Positions 39,716 through 48,530 of a stretch of 52,328 nt of DNA are shown in pieces. The translations under genes were made by a program, and so were the position numbers. The stretch comes from an uncultured Collinsella sp. (GTDB lineage: Bacteria; Actinomycetota; Coriobacteriia; Coriobacteriales; Coriobacteriaceae), in the NCBI GenBank assembly GCA_900541285.1, contig UQJA01000001.1:1-52328 (forward strand), read 5' to 3'. Position 1 is the first letter of the stretch; the number at the start of each line of letters is the position of its first letter. The notes below the pieces were generated by a model, which was given only the letters and a program-made list of their open reading frames with translations, searched no databases and had not been told where the DNA came from.

Positions 39716-41439
39716 TGAGGTTTTTGAAGCCCTATCGAGGGCTTGTCGCAGTGACGCTGATGGTGCTGCTGGTGGATAACGTCGGTACGCTGCTGGTTCC
39801 CACGATGCTGGCGAACATGGTCAACACCGGTATTACCACGGGCGATGTCGACTACATTTTACGCAACGGCCTATACATGTTTATTGCGACCAGCATGGCT
39901 AGCGGCGGCACGGTGCTGGGCTGCTATCTTTCGGCACGCCTGGCCGCCAACGTGGCTTGCGATATCCGCAATGCCGTGTACGACAAATCGCTCGAGCTCG
40001 CGGCCAGCGATTTTGAGCGCTTTGGCACCGGATCGATGATCACGCGTTCGCTCAACGACATCAACGTGATTCAGCAGGCGATTCTGCAGACGATTCAGCT
40101 GGTGCTGCCCGTGCCGTTTTTGGCTGTGGCGGGCATCATCTTCGCCTGGTTTATCGATCCTGCCATGGGCACGCTGCTGGGCGTAGTCGTTGCGATTGTG
40201 CTGGTGGCGGCGGTCTTTACGGTTGCCAACGCGGCTCCGATCTTTATGCGCTTGCAGAGCTTTATCGACCGCATGAACGTGGTGCTGCGCGAAAACATCG
40301 TGGGCGTGCGCGTCATCCGTGCGTTTAACAAGGAGCGCCACGAGGAACGGCGTCTGGACGAGGTGTTTAGCGATTACGCGGCCAACGCCATCAAGGTCAA
40401 CCACCTGTTTGTGGGCCTCGACAGCTCCAGCTTCTTTTTGATGAACATCGCCGAGGTGGCGGTGCTGTGGGTTGGCGGCAACCGCGTGGGCGCCCATGCG
40501 ATGCAGATCGCGAGCATCTCTGCGGTGCTCGAGTACGCAATCTTGATTCTGTTCTTTGTGATGATGGCGCAGATGGTGGTGCTGACGCTGCCACGCGCCG
40601 CGGCATGCCTAAGCCGTGCGCAGCAGGTGTTGGAGATTGAGCCGAGCATCGTCGATGGCGAGCGCACGCTGGATGACGGGGTGCGCGAGCCCCAAGACGA
40701 AGCCGATGCGGTGGCCGTGTTCGACCACATGTCGTTTCGCTTTGACGATGCCGACGAGGACACCCTGTGCGACCTGAGCTTTGCCTGCCGTCGCGGTCAG
40801 ACGACTGCGATCGTTGGCTCGACAGGCTCGGGCAAATCGACGGTGGCAAAGCTTCTGCTGCGCTTCCACGATGCCACCAAGGGCTCCATTCGCCTGAATG
40901 GTGTGGACCTGCGCGAGCTTACGCAAGACGAAATCCGCGGGCGCATTGCCTATGTGCCGCAGAAGGCGTGGCTGTTCTCGGGCACGGTGGCGAGCAACCT
41001 TCGCTTTGGTAACGAAGGCGCGACCGAGGGCGACATGCTTCACGCGCTTGAGGTTGCCCAGAGCACCTTTGTACTCGACCAACCGCAGGGGCTAGATACC
41101 CCGGTGGCGCAGGGCGGTACGAACTTTTCGGGCGGCCAGCGCCAGCGTTTGGCAATCGCCCGTGCGCTCATGAAGCATGCCGATCTATATATCTTCGATG
41201 ACAGTTTTTCGGCCCTGGACTTTAAGACCGATGCCGCCCTGCGTCATGCGTTGCAAGACGAGACGCGTGACGCTGCGGTGCTCATCATCGCGCAGCGCAT
41301 CTCGACGATCTTGCACGCCGACCAGATCGTCGTGCTCAAGGATGGCGAGGTTGTGGGTCTGGGCACGCATGGCGAGCTTATGGAAACCTGCGAGGTGTAC
41401 CGCGCCATCGCGGAATCGCAGATGAAGGGAGGTGAGTAG
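39703..41439 (+). CDS. ABC exporter half-transporter with degenerate ATP site
   Basis: A 578-residue protein with six membrane helices (to about residue 310) and a C-terminal nucleotide-binding domain with Walker A GSTGSGKST, signature FSGGQRQRLAIARAL and Walker B IFDDSFSALD. The residue after Walker B is Asp where active sites have Glu, as in one half of heterodimeric exporters such as TM287/288 or BmrCD. GTG at 39703 is used because GAGGGGG lies just upstream; ATG at 39715, overlapping the marR stop, is the alternative. Pairs with the next gene. Confidence 0.92.
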   Translation: MRLLMRFLKPYRGLVAVTLMVLLVDNVGTLLVPTMLANMVNTGITTGDVDYILRNGLYMFIATSMASGGTVLGCYLSARLAANVACDIRNAVYDKSLELAASDFERFGTGSMITRSLNDINVIQQAILQTIQLVLPVPFLAVAGIIFAWFIDPAMGTLLGVVVAIVLVAAVFTVANAAPIFMRLQSFIDRMNVVLRENIVGVRVIRAFNKERHEERRLDEVFSDYAANAIKVNHLFVGLDSSSFFLMNIAEVAVLWVGGNRVGAHAMQIASISAVLEYAILILFFVMMAQMVVLTLPRAAACLSRAQQVLEIEPSIVDGERTLDDGVREPQDEADAVAVFDHMSFRFDDADEDTLCDLSFACRRGQTTAIVGSTGSGKSTVAKLLLRFHDATKGSIRLNGVDLRELTQDEIRGRIAYVPQKAWLFSGTVASNLRFGNEGATEGDMLHALEVAQSTFVLDQPQGLDTPVAQGGTNFSGGQRQRLAIARALMKHADLYIFDDSFSALDFKTDAALRHALQDETRDAAVLIIAQRISTILHADQIVVLKDGEVVGLGTHGELMETCEVYRAIAESQMKGGE

Positions 41440-41440
41440 C

Positions 41441-43447
41441 ATGACCGAGGAGCTCAAGAAGCAGGGCGGCGTTGATGACGCCGCTGCCGCGGGACTGGTC
41501 GAGGAAACGGCTGCCGCGTCGACCGAGCTGGATGACGCCGCCAAGGCTGCAGCCGAGCGCGAGGCTCGCCGCCAAGCGCTCTACGAGGAAAACGAACGTG
41601 CCGAGGACGAGCGCGCCCGCGCCGAGGCAGAGCGTATGCGCGACGTGGACGACGAAGACGAGGACGAGACGCCCCGCGACACCTGGGCGACGGTGCGCCG
41701 CCTGTGGAGCGAGGCCGCCGGCGACCATTGGCGCTTCTATATCGTGTTCGCGAGCATTGTGTTCTATGTCATCTTTAACACCGCCGCGCCGGCATATAGC
41801 GCCCGCGTGATCGATGAGCTGTGGGGCCACATTCAGGTGGCGTTTGCCAACGACACCACTTTCAGCATCACCTGGGAGAACTGCGGCAAGACCATTTTCG
41901 TCTACTTTATGATCTGGACTGCCGCTGCCTCGTTCTATGCGCTCCAGAGCTTTTTGATGTCGAGCGTGGCCGAACGCCTCAACCTGCGCCTGCGCAACCG
42001 CATCGCGCAAAAGCTCAACCGTCTGCCGCTTGCCTACTTTGATGCACATCGCCCCGGCGAAGTGGTCAGCCGCGCGACCAACGACCTGGACAAGATGTCC
42101 GAGAGCATGCAGCGCGGATTGTTGCAGCTGCTCGTGTCGATCGGCACGGTTGTTGGTGCTGTGAGCGTGATGTTCGTGTTCAGCGTGCAGCTTACGCTCG
42201 TCTTTCTGTTCTTTACGGCACTGTCGCTGCTGGTGACGAAGGTCGTCTCGCGCCGCACACACGATGTGACGGGCGAGCGCCAGGAGTGGGTGTCCAAGAT
42301 TACGAGTGCGGTCGAGGAAGGCTATTCGGGCCGTCTGGTGATCCGCGCGTTTAACCGCGAACGTCAGAGCTCCGCTGAGGTGCACGAGGCTTCGAAGGAA
42401 CTGGCTCGTGTGAGCACCAAGGCCGACTTTATGATCAATGCTGTCGGCCCCGCGGTGCGCTTTATCGGCCGTTTGGCGCAGATCGTTATTGCGCTTGTGG
42501 GCTGCAGCATGCTGGTTGCCGGTCACATGACCGTCGGCGTGTTCCAGGCGTTCTTCCAGTTTATCTACGAGGCGTCCGAACCCATGACGCAGCTGTCGTT
42601 TACCTTTAACTCGCTGCAGAGCGCGCTGGCGAGTGCAGAGCGCGTGTTCGACCTGCTCGATGAGCCCGAGATGGAGGCCGATCCGCTGCCGGACAAGGCC
42701 GCCAAGCTGCCGGGTCGCGTTGAGGGTCGCGTCTCCTTTGAGCACGTGCGCTTTGGTTATTCGCCCGACAAGCCGCTCATGCGCGACGTGTCGTTTACCG
42801 CCGAGTCGGGCCAAAAGATCGCGGTGGTGGGAACCACGGGCGCGGGCAAGACCACGCTCATCAACCTGCTCATGCGCTTCTACGAGATCGACGGCGGTCG
42901 CATTACGCTCGACGGCGTGGATACGAGCCGCATGGATCGCGGCGAGCTGCGACGGCAGTTTGGCATGGTGCTGCAGGACGCCTGGCTGTTCGATGGCACC
43001 ATTGCCGAGAACATCGCCTATGGCTGTCCCGAGGCGACGCGCGAGGAGATTGTCGCGGCCGCACGTGCCGCTCAGGTCGACTTCTTTGTGCGCACCATGC
43101 CGCAGGGCTACGACACGCGCGTGGCCAACGATGCCGAGAGCATTAGCCAGGGCCAGCGCCAGCTGCTGACCATCGCACGCGTGCTGCTCAACAACCCGGC
43201 GATTCTCATCCTGGACGAGGCGACCTCAAGCGTGGACACGCGTACCGAGCTTGCCATCGGCCGTGCCATGGACGCGCTTATGCGCGGGCGCACGAGCTTT
43301 GTGATCGCGCATCGCCTGTCGACGATCGTGGACGCCGACCTGATCTTGGTCATGGACCACGGCAACATTATCGAGCAGGGCACGCATAAGGAGCTGCTCG
43401 CAGCCGAGGGCGCTTATGCCGACCTCTATCTGAGTCAGTTCGCATAA
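41441..43447 (+). CDS. ABC exporter half-transporter with canonical ATP site
   Basis: A 668-residue partner of the preceding gene. An acidic, Ala/Glu/Arg-rich extension of about 80 residues, probably coiled, comes before six membrane helices. The nucleotide-binding domain has Walker A GTTGAGKTT, signature ISQGQRQLLTIARV and Walker B ILILDEATSSVD with the catalytic Glu. GGAGGTGAG precedes the ATG, one base after the upstream stop. The pair should form a heterodimeric multidrug or peptide exporter under MarR control. Confidence 0.94.
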   Translation: MTEELKKQGGVDDAAAAGLVEETAAASTELDDAAKAAAEREARRQALYEENERAEDERARAEAERMRDVDDEDEDETPRDTWATVRRLWSEAAGDHWRFYIVFASIVFYVIFNTAAPAYSARVIDELWGHIQVAFANDTTFSITWENCGKTIFVYFMIWTAAASFYALQSFLMSSVAERLNLRLRNRIAQKLNRLPLAYFDAHRPGEVVSRATNDLDKMSESMQRGLLQLLVSIGTVVGAVSVMFVFSVQLTLVFLFFTALSLLVTKVVSRRTHDVTGERQEWVSKITSAVEEGYSGRLVIRAFNRERQSSAEVHEASKELARVSTKADFMINAVGPAVRFIGRLAQIVIALVGCSMLVAGHMTVGVFQAFFQFIYEASEPMTQLSFTFNSLQSALASAERVFDLLDEPEMEADPLPDKAAKLPGRVEGRVSFEHVRFGYSPDKPLMRDVSFTAESGQKIAVVGTTGAGKTTLINLLMRFYEIDGGRITLDGVDTSRMDRGELRRQFGMVLQDAWLFDGTIAENIAYGCPEATREEIVAAARAAQVDFFVRTMPQGYDTRVANDAESISQGQRQLLTIARVLLNNPAILILDEATSSVDTRTELAIGRAMDALMRGRTSFVIAHRLSTIVDADLILVMDHGNIIEQGTHKELLAAEGAYADLYLSQFA

Positions 43448-43478
43448 TGTGACAAAGGGACAGTCCCGCATGTCACAT
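43447..43478. repeat. palindrome of the GGGACAG family
   Basis: ATGTGAC and GTCACAT flank AAAGGGACAGTCCC. It begins on the final base of the exporter stop codon and precedes a separate bidirectional terminator. Confidence 0.65.
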
Positions 43479-43485
43479 CAAAAAG

Positions 43486-43523
43486 AAAGGCGCGCCGGGG
43501 ATGAATTCCCTGGTGCGCCTTTT
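43486..43523. terminator. bidirectional terminator between exporter and cysE
   Basis: AAAGGCGCGCCGGGG and CCCTGGTGCGCCTTT form a 15-base stem with a few mismatches, with A-rich and T-rich flanks. Confidence 0.8.
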
Positions 43524-43560
43524 GCGTTGATGCCGATGCCGATTTGTGTCGCTTGCGTTC

Positions 43561-44265
43561 TTAGCGTTCGTCCACGAGCTTTGCGACGAGGGCTTTGAGC
43601 TCGGCCACCTCTCGCTCGAGTTCCTTGACGCGGCGGGCGTTCTCGGTGATGCCCTGGCGGTTGAGGGCACTCTGCTCGGCGGCGTCATCGGGCATGTACT
43701 CGCGATGCTGCTTGGCATCGAAGCTCTCCTCGAACACGCGGCAGCCGTTGCGCTTGATGATGCGTCCCGGCACGCCCACGACGGTGCAGTTGTCGGGCAC
43801 GTCTTTGACGACGACCGAGTTGCCGCCGATCTTGACGTTGTTGCCGATGCGGATGTTGCCGAGCACCTTGGCACCCGTGCCCACGGTGACGTTATCGCCG
43901 AGCGTTGGGTGGCGCTTGCCGGTTTCGTTGCCGGTGCCGCCGAGCGTAACGCCCTGGTAAAGCACACAGTTGTCGCCCACAATGGTGGTCTCGCCGATGA
44001 CGACGCCCATGGCGTGGTCGATAAAGAAATGCTTGCCGATCTGTGCGGCGGGATGAATTTCGACGCCGGTGATGTGGCGGGTGATTTGTGAGAGCACGCG
44101 GGCGAGCGAGCGATGACCGTGCTCCCAGAGCCAGTGCTCGGGCACGTGGTTCCACTTGGCGTGCAGGCCAGGATAGGAAAGGAAGATGACCAGACCGTTT
44201 TGCGCGGCGGGATCCTGCGCTTGGACGGTCTTGATGTCCTCGCGAATGGTACTGATAAAGCTCAC
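43561..44265 (-). CDS. cysE: serine O-acetyltransferase
   Basis: The 234-residue enzyme makes O-acetylserine from serine and acetyl-CoA, the first step of cysteine synthesis. A short N-terminal helical domain leads to the left-handed beta-helix hexapeptide repeats with IDHAMGVVIGETTIVGD and YQGVTLGGTGN, and the closing VVVKDVPDNCTVVGVPGRI. A C-terminal coiled coil (about residues 195-234) follows, longer than in plain CysE. GTG start at 44265 with GGGAGG upstream. No cysK lies beside it. Confidence 0.92.
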   Translation of the reverse strand: MSFISTIREDIKTVQAQDPAAQNGLVIFLSYPGLHAKWNHVPEHWLWEHGHRSLARVLSQITRHITGVEIHPAAQIGKHFFIDHAMGVVIGETTIVGDNCVLYQGVTLGGTGNETGKRHPTLGDNVTVGTGAKVLGNIRIGNNVKIGGNSVVVKDVPDNCTVVGVPGRIIKRNGCRVFEESFDAKQHREYMPDDAAEQSALNRQGITENARRVKELEREVAELKALVAKLVDER

Positions 44266-44488
44266 CGGCCGCCCTCCCTTAGCGCCATGGCAATGCGATT
44301 CAATAAAGTATAGCGATTCGCTAGGGATTAGGAAGGACAATCTTGGCGGCATTGCGCAACAGGTGTCAGTTATGCAAACTTGCTGGTAATGGAGTCATGC
44401 TTTTGTGGGGTTGCGCACGAGGGGGCACCGCAACCGTATACTGGTCAACTTGGACGTATCCGCGCCCACAACTGAGAGGTTTTACTTC

Positions 44489-45136
44489 ATGGGTTTCATC
44501 AATTTTATTGCCGAGCTGCTTAAGGACCCGCGCACCGCGATCGCCAGCTGGATCGCCGCCGGCCCGCTTATGGCCTACGGCTGCGTGTTCCTGATTATCT
44601 TTATCGAGACGGGCGTGGTGTTCTTCCCGTTCCTCCCCGGCGATTCGCTGCTGTTTGCTTCGGGCTTCTTTGCCCACAACGGTGGCTTTAACATTGTGGC
44701 GCTTCTGGCCACCGCATGGGCCGCTGCCATTTTGGGCGATCAGTGCAACTTTATGATCGGTCACTTCTTTGGCAAAAAGATCATCGCTTCGGGCAAGGTC
44801 AAGGCCATGACGCCCGAGCGCATCAAAAAGTCCGAGGACTTCTTGGACAAGTGGGGTCACCTGGCTATTTTCCTGGGCCGCTTCTTCCCGTTTATTCGCA
44901 CCTTTGTGCCCTTTATCGCGGGCATGGGCGGCATGCACTGGCGCAACTTTGTCATCTACAACGTACTGGGTGGTATTACCTGGTCAACGCTCTTTACACT
45001 GCTGGGCTACTTCTTTGGTGGCATTCCCTTTGTGCAGGAGCACTTTGAGTTGCTGATTGTTGGCATCGTTGCTGTGTCGATCATTCCGACTGTGGTCGGT
45101 CTGGTTAAGGCTAAGCTGGGCAAAAAGAACGCGTAG
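44489..45136 (+). CDS. DedA family membrane protein
   Basis: A 215-residue inner-membrane protein with the DedA/SNARE-associated pattern: FIETGVVFFPFLPGDSLLF, ATAWAAAILGDQCNFMIG, GRFFPFIRTFVPFIAGMGGM and late helices. DedA proteins are lipid scramblases or flippases that support membrane integrity and undecaprenyl phosphate recycling. GAGAGG stands 9 bases before the ATG. Monocistronic, with a strong terminator. Confidence 0.93.
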   Translation: MGFINFIAELLKDPRTAIASWIAAGPLMAYGCVFLIIFIETGVVFFPFLPGDSLLFASGFFAHNGGFNIVALLATAWAAAILGDQCNFMIGHFFGKKIIASGKVKAMTPERIKKSEDFLDKWGHLAIFLGRFFPFIRTFVPFIAGMGGMHWRNFVIYNVLGGITWSTLFTLLGYFFGGIPFVQEHFELLIVGIVAVSIIPTVVGLVKAKLGKKNA

Positions 45137-45164
45137 CTCGAGCCAGCGCGCAAACCGTGCAGTT

Positions 45165-45200
45165 GAGGCCCGTCACCGTTTACGGTGGCGGGCCTCTTCA
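45165..45200 (+). terminator. terminator after the DedA gene
   Basis: GAGGCCCGTCACCGT and ACGGTGGCGGGCCTC form a 15-base stem, followed by TTC. Confidence 0.85.
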
Positions 45201-45218
45201 GCTTCGGTCAAATGAAAA

Positions 45219-45238
45219 TACTTTACTTAGTTAAAGAA
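45219..45238. promoter_or_regulatory. AT-rich palindrome upstream of ilvE
   Basis: TACTTTACTTAGTTAAAGAA matches the site at 14541-14560 at 15 of 20 positions, including ACTTTACTTA. It lies 28 bases upstream of the TACAAT -10 candidate at 45267-45272, well placed for a regulator. Confidence 0.5.
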
Positions 45239-45266
45239 AAGCGTTTTATCAGACGCGTACGGGGAG

Positions 45267-45272
45267 TACAAT
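45267..45272 (+). promoter_or_regulatory. -10 hexamer for ilvE
   Basis: TACAAT in GAGTACAAT context gives a leader of about 150 bases before ilvE. No T-box pattern was recognised in that leader. Confidence 0.4.
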
Positions 45273-45425
45273 CTCGTGCATGCGAATCGACGTGCCATCG
45301 GCTTTGATGCTGTTCGCGTGTCCCGTCCGGCTCTACGCTCCGGGCGTGCGACGTTGCGACGCGGTCGGCCTCGGTCCTTGCGTGCGAGTTCGCGAGTATG
45401 CAACTGTGTATGTAAGGAGCGACAC

Positions 45426-46478
45426 ATGACTGTCGAGAAGAAGGATATCGATTGGGGTAGCCTCGGCTTTGGCTACATGAAGACCGATTACAGCTACGAG
45501 GCTCATTGGAAGGATGGCGAGTGGGACGAGGGTGGCCTGACCACCGACCACACCCTGCATGTCTCCGAGTGCGGCGGCATCTTCCATTACTGCCAGGAGG
45601 TCTTTGAGGGCCTGAAGGCCTACACCGCCGAGGACGGCAGCATCGTCTGCTTCCGTCCCGACATGAACGCCGAGCGTATGTATAACTCTGCCCAGCGCCT
45701 CGAGATGCCCCCGTTCCCCAAGGACAAGTTCGTTGAGGCCGTCAAGCAGGTCGTTTCTGCCAACGCCGCTTGGGTTCCGCCCTTCGGCTCCGGCGCAACC
45801 CTGTACGTGCGTCCGTTTATGATCGGTTCTGGTGACGTGATCGGCGTGGCTCCCGCTCCTGAGTACACGTTCCGCATTCTCGTGACTCCGGTCGGTCCGT
45901 ACTTTAAGGGCGGCCTTAAGCCCGTTAAGCTGCGCGTTTCCGAGTATGACCGCGCGGCCCCGCATGGCACCGGCAACATCAAGGCCGGCCTGAACTACGC
46001 CATGTCCCTCAAGCCCACGATGGAAGCACACCGCGAGGGCTATGCCGAGAATCTGTATCTCGACTCCGAGTCCCGCACCTATGTCGAGGAGACCGGTGGC
46101 GCCAACGTCCTGTTCGTGAAGGAGGACGGCACCCTCGTCGTTCCTCAGTCGCACACCGACTCCATCCTGCCCTCCATCACCCGTCGTTCGCTCGTTCAGG
46201 TTGCCGAGGACCTGGGCATGACCGTCGACCAGCGTCCCGTCGAGTGGGCCGAGGTCAAGGCCGGTACCTTTGTGGAGTGCGGCCTGTGCGGCACCGCTGC
46301 CGTCATCTCCCCGGTGGGCGAGATCGACAACAAGGTCTATGGTGCCGATGAGACCGTGACCTTCCCGGCTGGCTACACCGAGATCGGCCCCGTGATGAAG
46401 AAGCTTCGCGAGACCCTGACTGGTATCCAGTCCGGTGCTGTCGAGGATAAGCACAACTGGGTTTACACCGTCGCGTAA
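45426..46478 (+). CDS. ilvE: branched-chain amino acid aminotransferase
   Basis: A 350-residue fold-type IV PLP enzyme that interconverts leucine, isoleucine and valine with their keto acids. It shows HYCQEVFEGLKAY, YVRPFMIGSG, GNIKAGLNYA with the Schiff-base lysine, YVEETGGANVLFV and CGTAAVISPVG. The length and order match the class II BCAT (BCAT-like) group. TAAGGAGC precedes the ATG. Single gene with an operator candidate shared with the amino-acid importer. Confidence 0.96.
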   Translation: MTVEKKDIDWGSLGFGYMKTDYSYEAHWKDGEWDEGGLTTDHTLHVSECGGIFHYCQEVFEGLKAYTAEDGSIVCFRPDMNAERMYNSAQRLEMPPFPKDKFVEAVKQVVSANAAWVPPFGSGATLYVRPFMIGSGDVIGVAPAPEYTFRILVTPVGPYFKGGLKPVKLRVSEYDRAAPHGTGNIKAGLNYAMSLKPTMEAHREGYAENLYLDSESRTYVEETGGANVLFVKEDGTLVVPQSHTDSILPSITRRSLVQVAEDLGMTVDQRPVEWAEVKAGTFVECGLCGTAAVISPVGEIDNKVYGADETVTFPAGYTEIGPVMKKLRETLTGIQSGAVEDKHNWVYTVA

Positions 46479-46490
46479 TTTGCCTTTCCT

Positions 46491-46626
46491 GTCCGGGCAG
46501 AGAGCAAGTTCCCTCCCGGCGCGTCCTCGGACATGCAAGAAGCCCTCGCTGCGCACTTCGTGCGGCGAGGGCTTCTTGCGTCCTGCGGAGTGCGCCGGGA
46601 GGGAACTTGCTCTCCGCCCTGCGGAC
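46491..46626. repeat. second large nested hairpin element
   Basis: Outer arms of about 32-35 bases (from 46491 and to 46626, sharing AGAGCAAGTTCCCTCCCGGC) enclose an inner 15-bp perfect hairpin, GCAAGAAGCCCTCGC/GCGAGGGCTTCTTGC (46535-46579). It starts 13 bases after the ilvE stop. The architecture is like the element at 14337-14487 but the sequence differs. Confidence 0.75.
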
Positions 46627-46674
46627 TCGGCGATGTCACAACGAACAATAATTAATCTGAATTAAAGATGGTGC

Positions 46675-46703
46675 GCGGCCTTTTAGGCCGCTCTTTTGTT
46701 TTG
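46675..46703 (+). terminator. terminator-like hairpin downstream of ilvE
   Basis: GCGGCC and GGCCGC around TTTTA, followed by TCTTTTGTTTT. Confidence 0.65.
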
Positions 46704-46725
46704 GTTCGCGCCATGTGGGGGTGGT

Positions 46726-46938
46726 GGCGACGTGCATTTTTGCGAGTATTCTGCAATCGAAGGCCCCTGCATACCGATCTCGGGCAAAAAATCGGGATTT
46801 CTCGATGTTTTCTACGGATGATGGTCGGGGTTATGGGCTGACAGCGTTTGATTTGCAGGGATATTCGCGGTCATTGGCATTTATCGTGGCGCCCGAAGCT
46901 CTTGGCTATGTTGAATACTCCTAAAAATGCACGGCGCC
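46726..46938. mobile_element. MITE-like element with 26-bp terminal inverted repeats
   Basis: GGCGACGTGCATTTTTGCGA... at 46726-46751 and its inverted copy at 46913-46938 differ at three of 26 positions. The 213-base element has an AT-rich interior unlike its surroundings and no transposase. An open frame of 69 codons (46715-46924) almost spans it but has no ribosome binding site and is not credited as a gene. No clear target-site duplication could be seen. Confidence 0.55.
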
Positions 46939-46963
46939 TAGAGGGGGACCTTCGCGAAAAAGG

Positions 46964-47002
46964 AAACCGCCCCGTCGAAGTATGCATTCGACGGGGCGGT
47001 TT
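46964..47002. terminator. bidirectional terminator, MITE-lemA interval
   Basis: AAACCGCCCCGTCGAA and TTCGACGGGGCGGTTT are perfectly complementary over 16 bases with a seven-base loop. The A/T flanks suit termination of lemA on the minus strand. Confidence 0.85.
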
Positions 47003-47038
47003 ATGCATTTGGCCGATTAAGGATGCGCTGTCAAACTA

Positions 47039-47590
47039 CTAGAACTTGACGGTCGGGGCCTGGCGGGCTGCTTCGGCGGCCTCGAAGCCCTGGCGCTCCT
47101 TAAACTGAAAGATGCCGGCAAAGATGACAGCCGGGAACGTCTGGATAGCGTTATTGTAGCTGAGCACGCAATCGTTGTAGCTCTGGCGTGCGTAGCTAAT
47201 CTTGTTCTCGGTATCCTCGAGCGATGCCTGCAGCTGCGTAAAGTTGGTGTTTGCCTTAAGATCGGGATAGGCCTCGGCTACGGCGAAGAGCTGACGCAGC
47301 GCACCGGTCAGCACGTTGTCGGCTTCCATCTTGGCCTCGGGCGTGGTGGCCTTGACGGCGGTGTTACGCGCGCTGATCACGGCGGAGAGCGTCTCCTGCT
47401 CGTGCTTGGCGTAGCCCTTGACAGTCTCGACCAGGTTGGGGATCAGGTCGTTGCGGCGCTGCAGCTGCGTATCGATGTTCTGCCAAGCGTTATCGATGCG
47501 GTTACGCTTGGTGACCATGTTGTTGTAGATGCCGGCGATGGCGCAGACAATCACAATGACAACAACGATGCCGATGATGACGGTAATCAT
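47039..47590 (-). CDS. lemA: LemA family protein
   Basis: A 183-residue protein with one N-terminal membrane helix (VIIGIVVVIVIVCAIAGIY) and the LemA helical domain, with NRIDNAWQNIDTQLQRRNDLIPNLVETVKGYAKHE, and the C-terminal FQFKERQGFEA. LemA proteins are membrane-anchored, mostly extracellular helical bundles of unclear role. GGAG precedes the ATG. No partner htpX or TPM-domain gene is visible next to it. Confidence 0.93.
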   Translation of the reverse strand: MITVIIGIVVVIVIVCAIAGIYNNMVTKRNRIDNAWQNIDTQLQRRNDLIPNLVETVKGYAKHEQETLSAVISARNTAVKATTPEAKMEADNVLTGALRQLFAVAEAYPDLKANTNFTQLQASLEDTENKISYARQSYNDCVLSYNNAIQTFPAVIFAGIFQFKERQGFEAAEAARQAPTVKF

Positions 47591-47789
47591 GATGTCTCCG
47601 TTTCGAATGGCCGCGGCGGCATGCGCCAGCTGCCGTTGGTATAACGCTACTAGTATACCCGCAACGTTTTGCCGTGCCGAACTTTCCGGCAAGCGTTATG
47701 TTTTCGGCGGGGTCGGCACCGGGGCAAAGCGCGCGAGGTACAGGTGTAAGATATGCGACAGATTGACGAGTGTTGTCTTTGCCCTGAGG

Positions 47790-48386
47790 ATGGCGATACC
47801 AGTGGACCTTCGCATTAAGAAAACCTACCGCGCCCTGTTCGATGCCTTCACCGAGCTTCTCGAGGAGCATCGTTTTGAGGACCTGACGGTTGCCATGCTG
47901 TGCGACCGCGCCATGATTCGCCGCACGACGTTCTACAAGCACTTTCGCGACAAGAACGATTACTTTGCCTTTTATATCGATGAGCTCATGTCGGGCTTGC
48001 CGCAAAAACAGCCCGATGAGGCCGGCGCGGTATCTGCCGAGGACGTGCGCGCGCTTCGGCACGCGATTTTGGACGATGCTATGGATTTGATTCTGACGCA
48101 CGAGCGGCTCATGGATAACATTTTGGCAAGCAGCATGTCGGGCATGTTGACCAACGTTATTTGCGACCGCATTGCTCGCTCCATCCGCGAGCGTGTGATG
48201 AACGTGCTTGCCGAGGATGCCCTGGCCCCCGTGTCACTTGAGACGACGTCTGAGTTTGTCGCCGGCGGTATTATTCGACTTTTCACGATATGGTGGGAAT
48301 CGGGCCACGATCTTGAGCGTCGACCTGAGATGGCCGACGTGGTCGATGCGCTGTTCGAGCGAACCATGACGCCGGTGCATCACTAG
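47790..48386 (+). CDS. TetR-family transcriptional regulator
   Basis: The 198-residue protein has the TetR helix-turn-helix at about residues 26-50 (FEDLTVAMLCDRAMIRRTTFYKHFRDK), followed by a helical ligand domain resembling the TetR_C group. The start is uncertain: ATG 47790 has GAGG almost touching it, while GTG 47802 has that same GAGG at a better distance. It is divergent from lemA. Its stop lies three bases before the 3' end of a convergent tRNA gene, so transcription may run into that gene. Confidence 0.86.
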   Translation: MAIPVDLRIKKTYRALFDAFTELLEEHRFEDLTVAMLCDRAMIRRTTFYKHFRDKNDYFAFYIDELMSGLPQKQPDEAGAVSAEDVRALRHAILDDAMDLILTHERLMDNILASSMSGMLTNVICDRIARSIRERVMNVLAEDALAPVSLETTSEFVAGGIIRLFTIWWESGHDLERRPEMADVVDALFERTMTPVHH

Positions 48387-48389
48387 AAG

Positions 48390-48479
48390 TGGCGGAGAGA
48401 GGGGGATTCGAACCCCCGGAACGCTCTCGCGCTCAACGGTTTTCAAGACCGCCGCATTCAACCGCTCTGCCATCTCTCC
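48390..48479 (-). tRNA. tRNA-Ser (anticodon UGA)
   Basis: Read on the minus strand, the 90-base sequence starts GGAGAGATGGCAGAGCGG, has the anticodon stem-loop CGGTCTTGAAAACCG with TGA at 48443-48445, a long variable arm as expected for serine, and the GGTTCGAATCC T-loop. Acceptor arms GGAGAGA/TCTCTCC pair and CCA is encoded. It serves UCA and, with modification, other UCN codons. Confidence 0.96.
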
Positions 48480-48530
48480 GTGAGTCGTAATGATAGCATC
48501 GTTTTGAATTTGCAACAGGGAAGGCGAACG

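Noticed and set aside
45273..45425. T-box or attenuator in the ilvE leader
   Set aside because: No T-box TGGNACC-type block, specifier loop or leader peptide rich in Leu, Ile and Val was seen.
46715..46924. 69-codon frame spanning the MITE-like element
   Set aside because: No ribosome binding site, start lies outside the element, and no recognisable domain; kept only as a note under the element.
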